In this document: one piece after another, positions 60,243 through 64,000 of the stretch
Position numbering within the stretch: position 1 is the first letter of the stretch
Layout: every line of letters starts with the position of its first letter
DNA from: Valencia hispanica
Taxonomy: Eukaryota; Chordata; Actinopteri; Cyprinodontiformes; Valenciidae
Reading direction: 5' to 3'
Length of the DNA: 64,000 nucleotides
Assembly (NCBI GenBank): GCA_963556495.2
Contig: OY747704.1
Span: 40,744,501-40,808,500, forward strand
Translations under genes and position numbers: made by a program
The notes under the pieces: model-generated
Database searches by the model: none
What the model was told of the DNA's origin: nothing
What the model saw: the letters and a program-made list of their open reading frames with translations, nothing else

Positions 60243-62231
60243 ATCTCAGGCCCATATGCAGTCCGGTATTGTCCAATCTCACCACCCGGCACCCACCCAC
60301 CCCCCAATGATGCTGATGGCCACGCAGGGTCCTCCGGGGGGTCCGCAGCCGCCAATGCCCCAGACTGCCCTGAACCCCATCCCGGTTTCCTCCACTACAC
60401 ATTTCTCCTACCTGGCGCATCCACAAGGTACTTTCATTCACCTGCCAACTCCTACAGACGGCTGGTAGACGTGCCTCAACAATGCTGGTAGCATCTGCCT
60501 TCCTGCTGTAATTTTAGGTAAACAATGCAATATACTCTAATTATTTCAGTATGTTTACTTCAATTTAATCTGCAAAGTAGTTTAAAAACTCAACTCCAAC
60601 AGCATACATACCTTTTAGGAGGTTTGTCCATCTAACAGGGAAGCAGACGACTCGGTTTTTAAACGTCGTTATGGGGGGAGGAATGAAGCCTGTTTTTTTT
60701 TATTTGTAGGGTTCTACATTCGTTACACCATTAGAAAATCCTTCAGGTTTGATTTCAGAAACATTTTTAGCCATCGTCAGGTAGTGATAAAAGTGACTGG
60801 GTCCATAAAGCAACCTGATCTGCTTTAATGAGTTCCCACAGCCATTATAAATCGTATAGTGCAGCTCTGTGTTGCATGGTAAAACTATTAGCTTCTTCGT
60901 CGCTGCATCCCTGAGCTAAGAGGTGTTGGAAGTACAGCTTTATTTGGATCTAGGCGATCGACCAACACAAAGTAGTGCTTGATTGTGAAGTGGAACAGCA
61001 GGGTTTTAAATTGTTTGTTTATTTTGTTTTGGTTTTTTGCTATTATACTCTAAAATAAAATCGAGGGCCACAAATTGATTCAAAGGACACCTAATTGGTA
61101 ACTAGAGTCGTATCTGTGCGTAATTTAATCTCAGTATAAATCCAGTGGATCTGCCTCAGTAGTTTGTTGATTCAGTTCAAGTCAAAAATACTGTTATTTA
61201 TCCCAAGGGGAAATTAAATGGTGTCGTAACTCATATATAATCTTAGCATCTTCAAAGAGTCGTCGTGGATGGTGATTGCTGTGCTCCGGTAGCAGTCAGT
61301 CTCACGACGACTCTGAAGAGGCCTCTGACTGAAGACTGTTGCTGCCATGACAGGCAGCAGAGAAGATATTCCACAGTAACACGTTCTGGATGACATTGGG
61401 TGTTGGCAAGCACTGCTGATCCACCTCATTTGCTTTTGCCGCTCCCCTTTAAATATTTATATGGTTAGAAAGCCGAGCAGAGACGTTGGAGTTGTGGACA
61501 TGATCTCTGTTCAATCCATTACCTGAAAATATAGGATATGGCTCAACCTCGAACCTACCGATGTGGTCGTCCTTCTAAGCTGACAGGCTGGACAAAGAGG
61601 TCCATGGTAGCTTTGGAGGAGCTGCATGATGAGCCCAGATCTGGCCTTTTGTGGAAGAAAGTTATTGTTGAAGAAAGACATGACATCTCAAGGCATGTAG
61701 GAGACAGATGTGCTCTGGCTTGATGAGAACAACATTGAGCTTATTGGTCTGATGAGGACCTGGAAGCTGGTCAGGCGTTAACAGGGCGATCCTGACAGTA
61801 AACATGCAGAGGTTTGCGCACACACAGCCAGAGATCAAAGCACATTCATGTGTTGGAATGGCCTAGTCAAAGTCCAGGCCTAAATCCAATCGAGAATCTT
61901 TTTATCTATGCTTGCCATTCAGCTTGAGCTGTTGTGCAAGTAGAACCGGCAAAGAAATTCTGACCCAGAGAGGCTACATCCATGCTCCAGTTGTTAGATT
62001 TTCATCTAACGAATTGTCTTTCCACCTGACAGATACACACTACTTTGCGTTGGTCTTTCCAGAGGTGGGAATACTTTCGCTAGAGTCTCCATGAGGAGGC
62101 GGGTGAATAATGGGAGGGATTGTTCTACCGGGCCAACCCGGGTCGATGTTTCTGTCTCCGTCCCTGACTCTACGCCGTCATTGTGTCCCGTCCCTGCAGT
62201 TCAGCCTCATCACCACCAGCAGCAGCTGTAG
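29220..62231 (+). CDS. atxn2: atxn2 gene (ataxin-2), 24 coding exons, complete
   Basis: Cytoplasmic RNA-binding protein of stress granules and polysomes that binds poly(A)-binding protein. Exons: 29220-29329, 36170-36200, 36385-36444, 36775-36846, 38985-39135, 42413-42537, 42693-42784, 43026-43214, 44470-44642, 47299-47547, 50187-50372, 50508-50687, 53512-53619, 53737-53807, 53894-54258, 55148-55211, 55323-55460, 56785-56851, 58265-58458, 58541-58667, 58897-59088, 59172-59380, 60250-60427, 62200-62231. All borders are AG/GT and phases agree; 3363 nt give 1120 residues. Seen: LSm about 48-130, LsmAD about 186-268, PAM2 at 726-737, Pro/Ser/Arg-rich middle, His/Gln/Pro-rich tail ending HHHQQQL. 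NMRMVH and TYDSSLSTY favour ATXN2 over ATXN2L. Human is about 1313 residues; the long N-terminal extension and polyglutamine are absent. Confidence 0.97.
29675..29716. repeat. (TG)21 microsatellite in atxn2 intron 1
   Basis: Pure tg repeat about 345 nt after the exon 1 donor. Confidence 0.95.
30747..31127. mobile_element. hAT-type MITE with perfect 8-bp target duplication
   Basis: 381 bp. Ends tagggatgt / acatcccta. Flanked on both sides by atggcaac (30739-30746 and 31128-31135) without mismatch. Interior rich in gatat/tatcg. Non-coding; atxn2 intron 1. Confidence 0.88.
31679..31728. repeat. Perfect 23-bp inverted repeat with 4-nt loop
   Basis: Arms 31679-31701 and 31706-31728 are exact reverse complements (core gatgacagaaaggca), loop ctgt. 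A weaker second pair (cacacaactg near 31740, cagttgtgtg near 31806) follows. Could be a foldback element or a fresh palindromic duplication. Atxn2 intron 1. Confidence 0.9.
31971..32586 (+). mobile_element. hAT-type MITE family B, copy 2
   Basis: Same family and orientation as 18956-19520. Ends gagtggtgggcgatat and atatcgcccagcacta (the right one interrupted by extra bases). Flanks ctttgaac (31963-31970) / ctttgaaa (32587-32594), one mismatch. Shares gtataaggtagaaat and cctgttgaacttgaagca with copy 1. Confidence 0.78.
32630..32800. repeat. hAT-type MITE half
   Basis: caaactcccagtcctcgggg and gctccagcacacctgaatca match the family at 4981-5115. One arm plus flank. Confidence 0.5.
32868..34912. 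mobile_element. 2.0-kb hAT element with perfect 8-bp target duplication
   Basis: Ends taggggtgcacgatttt / taatcgtgcagcccta. Both flanks are ctgagaac (32860-32867 and 34913-34920). No transposase recognised inside. It appears to hold at least one other element (33447-34469). Confidence 0.85.
33447..34469. mobile_element. Possible element nested in the 2.0-kb hAT
   Basis: gggttgccaac at the left and gttggcaacc at the right are inverted, followed inside by similar g/c blocks (aataaggaac, taatacggaacg). No clear target duplication, so borders are tentative. Confidence 0.4.
35590..36169. other. End of atxn2 intron 1 with unexplained open frame
   Basis: A 117-codon open frame runs 35606-35959 on the sense strand ([37 protein letters not shown]). 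No family recognised, no clear splice sites tie it to atxn2. Treated as non-coding or a decayed fragment until tested. Confidence 0.3.
36170..36200 (+). CDS. atxn2: atxn2 exon 2 (31-nt mini-exon)
   Basis: Completes R37 and encodes 38-47, [10 protein letters not shown], matching the human GRNSNKGLPQ position. Only 31 nt, after a 6.8-kb intron. Confidence 0.93.
36385..36444 (+). CDS. atxn2: atxn2 exon 3 (LSm start)
   Basis: Residues 48-67, [20 protein letters not shown], the first helix/strand of the LSm domain. Phase 0 on both sides. Confidence 0.95.
36775..36846 (+). CDS. atxn2: atxn2 exon 4 (LSm)
   Basis: Residues 68-91, [20 protein letters not shown] then YGPE: Sm1 strand core. Confidence 0.96.
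37350..37650 (-). repeat. L2 LINE 3' end, antisense
   Basis: caaggcaagacaattttatt, gtaattcaaggtgctttaca and aaatgcgtttttagttgtga are the inverse of the 3' end of the LINE at 27240-27550. Atxn2 intron 4. Confidence 0.75.
37880..38420 (+). repeat. Degenerate Tc1-like remnant
   Basis: cccttttcagatgaaagtaa, tcatttggaaatcaaggagg and cagcgccacaggctggtcac correspond to the SDESKF..GNQGG and QCHRL blocks of Tc1 transposase. Atxn2 intron 4. Confidence 0.6.
38560..38840 (-). repeat. LINE 3' end, antisense (copy 1)
   Basis: ttatatagtgcagattcaca to gaaacctccagct matches 46165-46450 at most positions (shared agcaagcatgtagcgacagt). Confidence 0.6.
38985..39135 (+). CDS. atxn2: atxn2 exon 5 (LSm end)
   Basis: Residues 92-141 plus one base: [20 protein letters not shown], then the [12 protein letters not shown]m2 strand. 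Ends ARK|G. Confidence 0.96.
40345..41055. repeat. Degenerate Tc1 copy hosting a palindromic hAT MITE
   Basis: 40360-40520 (ccaaaagcattcggacctct, gatagaccaacataaagtaa) and 41025-41055 (aggtatggatacttttgcaa) are decayed Tc1 ends. At 40836-40970 gttgcccaagtccagtccag and ggactggacttgggcaccc form a near-palindrome, a hAT MITE. Atxn2 intron 5. Confidence 0.55.
41840..42000 (-). repeat. Tc1 antisense fragment
   Basis: gggtggcatggaggcgatca followed by gcctgtatttctgctgagct parallels the antisense transposase sequence at 21700-21730. Confidence 0.45.
42413..42537 (+). CDS. atxn2: atxn2 exon 6
   Basis: Completes D142 and encodes 143-183: [20 protein letters not shown] then [20 protein letters not shown] is near-invariant in the family. 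Donor GTG|gtgaga. Confidence 0.95.
42693..42784 (+). CDS. atxn2: atxn2 exon 7 (LsmAD start)
   Basis: Residues 184-213 plus two bases: [19 protein letters not shown], then [10 protein letters not shown]. Contains the YDS motif described in human ataxin-2 as a trans-Golgi signal. Confidence 0.96.
43026..43214 (+). CDS. atxn2: atxn2 exon 8 (LsmAD)
   Basis: Completes T214 and encodes 215-276: [20 protein letters not shown] and [17 protein letters not shown]. Includes the ERD motif described as an ER-exit signal in human. Confidence 0.96.
44433..44460 (+). promoter_or_regulatory. atxn2: (TG)14 tract at the atxn2 exon 9 3' splice site
   Basis: Twenty-eight bases of pure TG, then tctgttaag and exon 9. 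UG-rich RNA at this position is a known binding site for TDP-43 in other genes (for example CFTR exon 9). Function here is inferred. Confidence 0.6.
44470..44642 (+). CDS. atxn2: atxn2 exon 9
   Basis: Completes R277 and encodes 278-334: [29 protein letters not shown], ending DQRVVNG. 173 nt, not a multiple of three. A (TG)14 tract ends 9 nt before it. Confidence 0.95.
44965..45600. mobile_element. MITE with aaaggtctcat / atgagaccttt ends
   Basis: 636 bp. Perfect 11-bp inverted ends, flanked by TTT and TTA. Non-coding; class unknown, TTAA-type target possible. Atxn2 intron 9. Confidence 0.6.
46165..46500 (-). repeat. LINE 3' end, antisense (copy 2)
   Basis: caattcggtttatttatata then agcgccgattcacaacagat. 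Closely matches 38560-38840 and continues further. Confidence 0.6.
47299..47547 (+). CDS. atxn2: atxn2 exon 10 (Pro/Ser/Arg-rich)
   Basis: Residues 335-417: [20 protein letters not shown], then [18 protein letters not shown] and LPKRMSSE. The proline-rich region serves for SH3-domain binding in human. Confidence 0.95.
48235..49712 (-). mobile_element. Degenerate Tc1-like element, antisense
   Basis: Ends resemble each other inverted (aaagtattcatatccctta at 48242; atgaatacttttgccaggc at 49684). Inside, cagcatgatgctgccactac is the antisense of the GGGSIML block. Coding capacity lost; includes a (C)15 run at 48298-48312. Atxn2 intron 10. Confidence 0.65.
50187..50372 (+). CDS. atxn2: atxn2 exon 11
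   Basis: Residues 418-479: [17 protein letters not shown] through [12 protein letters not shown], both matching conserved ataxin-2 blocks. Confidence 0.95.
50508..50687 (+). CDS. atxn2: atxn2 exon 12
   Basis: Residues 480-539: [20 protein letters not shown] and a Ser/Thr/Pro/Ala-rich tail. The human PRLSPKT bases before HRPRSPRQN are absent. Confidence 0.93.
50830..51240 (-). repeat. Degenerate Tc1-like remnant, antisense
   Basis: The minus strand reads [20 protein letters not shown] and WPSQSPDLK at 50860-51090, matching Tc1 transposase. Atxn2 intron 12. Confidence 0.65.
51241..51425 (+). repeat. LINE 3' fragment
   Basis: actgactgctaccggaaatc and aaactctttgaagactcttc encode a [15 protein letters not shown] tail like 19800-19880. 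A related antisense piece is at 61160-61440. Confidence 0.55.
51945..52400 (-). repeat. Probable LINE 3' end, antisense
   Basis: agaataattatttattgtcc then cagaatggggaaattcaggt resembles the antisense start of fish Rex1/CR1-like LINE tails. Remainder AT-rich. Confidence 0.4.
52721..53244. mobile_element. MITE with ggcccgtttc / gaaacgggcc ends and TA target
   Basis: 524 bp with 10-bp perfect inverted ends, TA on both sides (52719-52720, 53245-53246). Overlapping open frames on both strands have no recognisable family. Atxn2 intron 12. Confidence 0.6.
53429..53460. repeat. (TA)n(CA)n microsatellite
   Basis: About 11 ta units followed by about 5 ca units, 52 nt before the exon 13 acceptor. Confidence 0.9.
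53512..53619 (+). CDS. atxn2: atxn2 exon 13
   Basis: Residues 540-575: [18 protein letters not shown] corresponds to human NSPAGNKENIKPNETSPS. Confidence 0.92.
53737..53807 (+). CDS. atxn2: atxn2 exon 14
   Basis: Residues 576-599: [17 protein letters not shown], matching human EHRKQIDDLKKFKNDFR. Confidence 0.94.
53894..54258 (+). CDS. atxn2: atxn2 exon 15 (largest exon)
   Basis: Residues 600-720 plus two bases. LQPSSGPD at the start and [16 protein letters not shown] then [11 protein letters not shown] at the end are conserved. The middle is a poorly conserved Ala/Gly/Pro-rich stretch with high GC. Confidence 0.94.
55148..55211 (+). CDS. atxn2: atxn2 exon 16 (PAM2 motif)
   Basis: Completes E721 and encodes 722-742, [20 protein letters not shown]. 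STLNPNAxEFxP is the PAM2 motif that binds the MLLE domain of poly(A)-binding protein. The key L728 and F735 are present. Confidence 0.96.
55323..55460 (+). CDS. atxn2: atxn2 exon 17
   Basis: Residues 743-788: [20 protein letters not shown], then [12 protein letters not shown], matching human PVPVSPGVQ. Confidence 0.94.
56785..56851 (+). CDS. atxn2: atxn2 exon 18
   Basis: Residues 789-810: [20 protein letters not shown] then RP. Corresponds to human PLYPIPMTPMPVNQAKTYRA. Confidence 0.92.
58265..58458 (+). CDS. atxn2: atxn2 exon 19
   Basis: Residues 811-875: [20 protein letters not shown] through [14 protein letters not shown] and MPHYQSQ. Confidence 0.95.
58541..58667 (+). CDS. atxn2: atxn2 exon 20
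   Basis: Residues 876-917 plus one base: [20 protein letters not shown] through EQTHTMY. Joins directly to exon 21; the alternative human ACPKLPYNKE exon was not found between them. Confidence 0.95.
58897..59088 (+). CDS. atxn2: atxn2 exon 21
   Basis: Residues 918-981: [20 protein letters not shown] through [13 protein letters not shown]. His/Gln/Pro-rich low-complexity tail. The final alanines continue in exon 22. Confidence 0.95.
59172..59380 (+). CDS. atxn2: atxn2 exon 22
   Basis: Residues 982-1051: alanine run, [36 protein letters not shown] and NHMAHMQQ. The acceptor region cagcagcag allows alternative starts in steps of three. Confidence 0.93.
60199..60240 (+). promoter_or_regulatory. 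atxn2: (CT)21 microsatellite as polypyrimidine tract of exon 23
   Basis: A 42-base uninterrupted CT array, then acatctcag and exon 23. No other pyrimidine tract lies closer to the acceptor, so the repeat likely serves U2AF/PTB binding. Confidence 0.65.
60250..60427 (+). CDS. atxn2: atxn2 exon 23
   Basis: Residues 1052-1110 plus one base: [48 protein letters not shown]. 178 nt. Preceded by a pure CT microsatellite that serves as polypyrimidine tract. Confidence 0.95.
60945..62090 (+). mobile_element. Degenerate Tc1 element split by a LINE fragment
   Basis: Left part: gaccaacacaaagtagtgct and taatttaatctcagtataaa. Right part: tgtggtcgtccttctaagct (GRPSKLTG), tggcctagtcaaagtccagg (WPSQSP), ggtgggaatactttcgctag. 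An antisense LINE tail interrupts it at about 61160-61440. Last intron of atxn2. Confidence 0.65.
61160..61440 (-). repeat. LINE 3' end, antisense
   Basis: ctgttatttatcccaagggg then gtgctccggtagcagtcagt; inverse reads a [18 protein letters not shown] tail like 51241-51425. Confidence 0.55.
62200..62231 (+). CDS. atxn2: atxn2 exon 24 (terminal coding exon)
   Basis: Completes V1111 and encodes QPHHHQQQL then TAG. Corresponds to human VQAHHQQQL-stop. Too short to appear as an open frame but unambiguous. Confidence 0.94.
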
Positions 62232-62515
62232 ATAGAGGGCGCCGGCGAGCCGAGGGACCCGCTCTGCTTCACGCTCCTCAACCAGAACCTCCATAACAAG
62301 GCGGCGAAGAGAACGAGAGCCCTCCCTCTCTTCTCTCTCCCTTCACCCGACATGCTTCACATCAGTGTTTCTCACCCTTCCCTCCTTCCTTTCCTCCTTC
62401 CCTCGCCTCCCAGTTAGACTAGACAATAAGTGAATGTTAACAGGTTGATGCTGTGTTTTAACGAGAGGTTTTACGGACAAGACGTCTCCTGTTCAGACCC
62501 TGATCCCACGCTACA

Positions 62516-62563
62516 CTCACTCACACACACACACACTCACACACACATAAAACACACACACAA
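62516..62563. repeat. Interrupted (CA)n tract in the 3' UTR
   Basis: cactcactcacacacacaca with interruptions. Confidence 0.8.
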
Positions 62564-62987
62564 TATTAGGGGTCAACGAGTTGTCGGCTTAAGAAGTTAA
62601 AGAGAGCGTTGCTAAGAACTGGAACCTTCATTCTGTCTGCACCTTGTTATGGGGAAAAAAAAACAAATCTTCCAACTTCTAGACAGTATTAACCTTACTG
62701 TTTATTGCTGCTGCTGCTGCTAAAGAGCTGTGTACAAGAAAGGTTTCTAACCAAACTAAAAACCGGAAAAATGACCAGAAGCCTCCTTTGAGGGGGAGGT
62801 GGGGGGTGGGGGGTAATTATAATTTTAAAAAAGCAGCCAAGAGGACAGGAGAAATGTTTATAAAACTATAACGGCTGAGGTGATCAGATCCCACTTCTCA
62901 CCTGACCCTTATGTAACTTTTAAGTTAAAACTTTTACTTTGTAGATAATATAAATAATTTAAAAAATGAGCAAAAAAACTTAAAAAC

Positions 62988-62993
62988 AATAAA
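62988..62993 (+). terminator. atxn2: atxn2 polyadenylation signal
   Basis: Canonical AATAAA, followed about 20 nt later by TG/T-rich DNA (ttgtctctgtggttttcc). A second AATAAA at 63068-63073 could be an alternative. Confidence 0.7.
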
Positions 62994-63294
62994 AAAGTTT
63001 TAAAAACTGGATGTTGTCTCTGTGGTTTTCCTTCATTACTGGGTCTGACATGCGACCGCTTGCTCTGAATAAAGTTTAAAAGGAAAAACTGAAACAAGTT
63101 TACATCTCAAGGCAATTTTAGTACTTTTTTTTTGTATTTTACACTGAGGGGTATATTTAAAGCCTGCCTTATCAGAAATGTGGCTTACAATGAATGGAAA
63201 CTCTAAATCTATATTGTAAGACAATTTCATAATAAAGCCAATAAAATGTATGAACACTAAAAGAGTCAACACCATAAGACAAACTAAAAATGTT

Positions 63295-63654
63295 TCACAG
63301 ACATGTGACTAACAGAAATAGAATAATGTGTCCTTGAATGAAGGGAGGCTCAAAATCAAAAGTACCAGTCAGTATGGGCATCTTTCTTTGGGCGTTTTTC
63401 ACAGTCTGTAGACAATTCTCTTTAGTGTCCTGCGTTTTTAGAACTGTGACCTTAAATTCCTACTTTCTGTAAGCTGTTAAGGTCTTAACGACCATTCCAC
63501 AGGTGCATGTTAATTGATTATGGTTAATTGAACATGCATGGAAAACATTGTTTAAACCCTTTACAGTGAAGATCTGTAAAGTTATTTGGATTTTTACAAC
63601 ATTATTGTTGAAATACACAGTCCTGAAAAAGGGACGTTTCTTTTTTTTGCTGAG
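63295..63654. repeat. DNA-transposon-derived repeat
   Basis: catgcatggaaaacattgtt, ttacagtgaagatctgtaaa and ctgaaaaagggacgtttctt match a repeat sequence widespread in fish genomes. Ends next to the family A terminal repeat. Confidence 0.5.
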
Positions 63655-63712
63655 TTTAGTTTTCACACCCCGTTTTTTGTGCAAGCAAGCTTTATGAATA
63701 AGACCCCTGGGC
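63655..63712. repeat. Terminal repeat family A, copy 3
   Basis: ttcacaccccgttttttgtg then caagcaagctttatgaataa, same orientation as 541-628. Confidence 0.5.
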
Positions 63713-64000
63713 TGTAAAGCCGCTCAGAGAGGAAGAAGCCATTACTCTGAAAGCAATGTAAAAAGAGGAATCCCAGTGTGCAAATGCACTGAGGGAGAAA
63801 GACCATTACTGAAGACGTGTTCTGATGAAACTACAGTTGAAACGTTTGACCAATCATCTCATTTGGAGTTAAAACGTGGGACGCTTGTAAGCCTGGGGGG
63901 TGGCAGCATCATGTTATGGGAAGGTTTTCCTGGAGGAGGGACCAGTGCACTTCTCGGAATAGATGACATCTTGTGGAAAGAACGTCTCAAAACATCAGTC
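63713..64000 (+). pseudogene. Tc1-like transposase fragment, cut by window end
   Basis: ggtggcagcatcatgttatg corresponds to GGSIML, and the upstream tgttctgatgaaactacagt to the SDETTV block. Decayed. Confidence 0.55.

Larger units (their letters stand above)
62232..63010 (+). other. atxn2: atxn2 3' UTR
   Basis: Follows the stop codon; CT-rich at 62330-62410, a (CA)n tract near 62516-62563 and a (CTG)4 near 62707. Ends just after the AATAAA at 62988. Extent inferred. Confidence 0.7.

Noticed and set aside
60196..60441. Minus-strand Arg/Glu repeat ORF
   Set aside because: Translation of the CT/GA microsatellite and the opposite strand of exon 23.
60428..60468. Alternative atxn2 end by reading past the exon 23 donor ([13 protein letters not shown])
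   Set aside because: The donor is good, exon 24 restores the conserved HHQQQL end, and no nearby AATAAA was seen.
29220..62231. Assignment to atxn2l instead of atxn2
   Set aside because: [20 protein letters not shown], the [13 protein letters not shown]2 and the HHHQQQL end fit ATXN2 better.
1..64000. tRNA, rRNA or miRNA genes
   Set aside because: No cloverleaf, rRNA or recognisable miRNA sequence was noticed by eye; a covariance-model search would be needed to exclude small ones.

Overview
The window is vertebrate nuclear DNA, most likely from a teleost fish. It has small GC-rich exons in long AT-rich introns with GT-AG borders, and the introns are packed with fish-type repeats: Tc1/mariner, hAT and MITE DNA transposons, and L2/Rex-like LINE 3' ends. 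There are no bacterial, organellar or CRISPR features.

Two protein-coding genes are present, transcribed away from each other. (1) mapkapk5 (PRAK, the p38-regulated/activated kinase) is on the minus strand from 20388 to 1485. Thirteen coding exons can be read in one continuous frame (440 codons). The last, roughly 30-codon exon is not visible and should lie left of base 1. (2) atxn2 (ataxin-2) is on the plus strand from the ATG at 29220 to the TAG at 62231. Its 24 coding exons join in frame to 1120 residues and carry the LSm domain, the LsmAD domain, a PAM2 motif and a Pro/Gln/Ser/His-rich tail. A 3' UTR with AATAAA follows at 62988.

Layout: 1-1480 hAT end and other repeats; 1485-20388 mapkapk5 with a three-level nest of transposons (6253-9744) and a nearly intact Tc1 (11334-12938) in its introns; 20389-21000 CpG-rich mapkapk5 promoter; 21000-28100 repeat-filled intergenic DNA (Tc1 copies, LINE pieces, an L2 reverse-transcriptase pseudogene); 28200-29219 (AAT)n array, then atxn2 promoter and 5' UTR; 29220-62231 atxn2, whose 6.8-kb first intron holds four further hAT/foldback elements; 62232-63010 3' UTR; 63295-64000 more DNA-transposon debris.

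The two products act in different pathways: stress-kinase signalling, and RNA metabolism with poly(A)-binding protein. Their closeness is linkage, not an operon. In human they sit on the same segment (12q24.12) with BRAP, ACAD10 and ALDH2 between them. Here nothing recognisable remains between them except repeats.

The most interesting observations are regulatory or structural. A (TG)14 tract lies 9 bases before the 3' splice site of atxn2 exon 9, whose length is not a multiple of three. A 42-base (CT)n microsatellite serves as the polypyrimidine tract of exon 23. A 9-alanine run spans a NAG-repeat splice acceptor. The exon-1 polyglutamine tract is absent. There is a perfect 23-bp hairpin in intron 1, and several transposons have clear target-site duplications. 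I saw no convincing evidence for a wholly new biological system.
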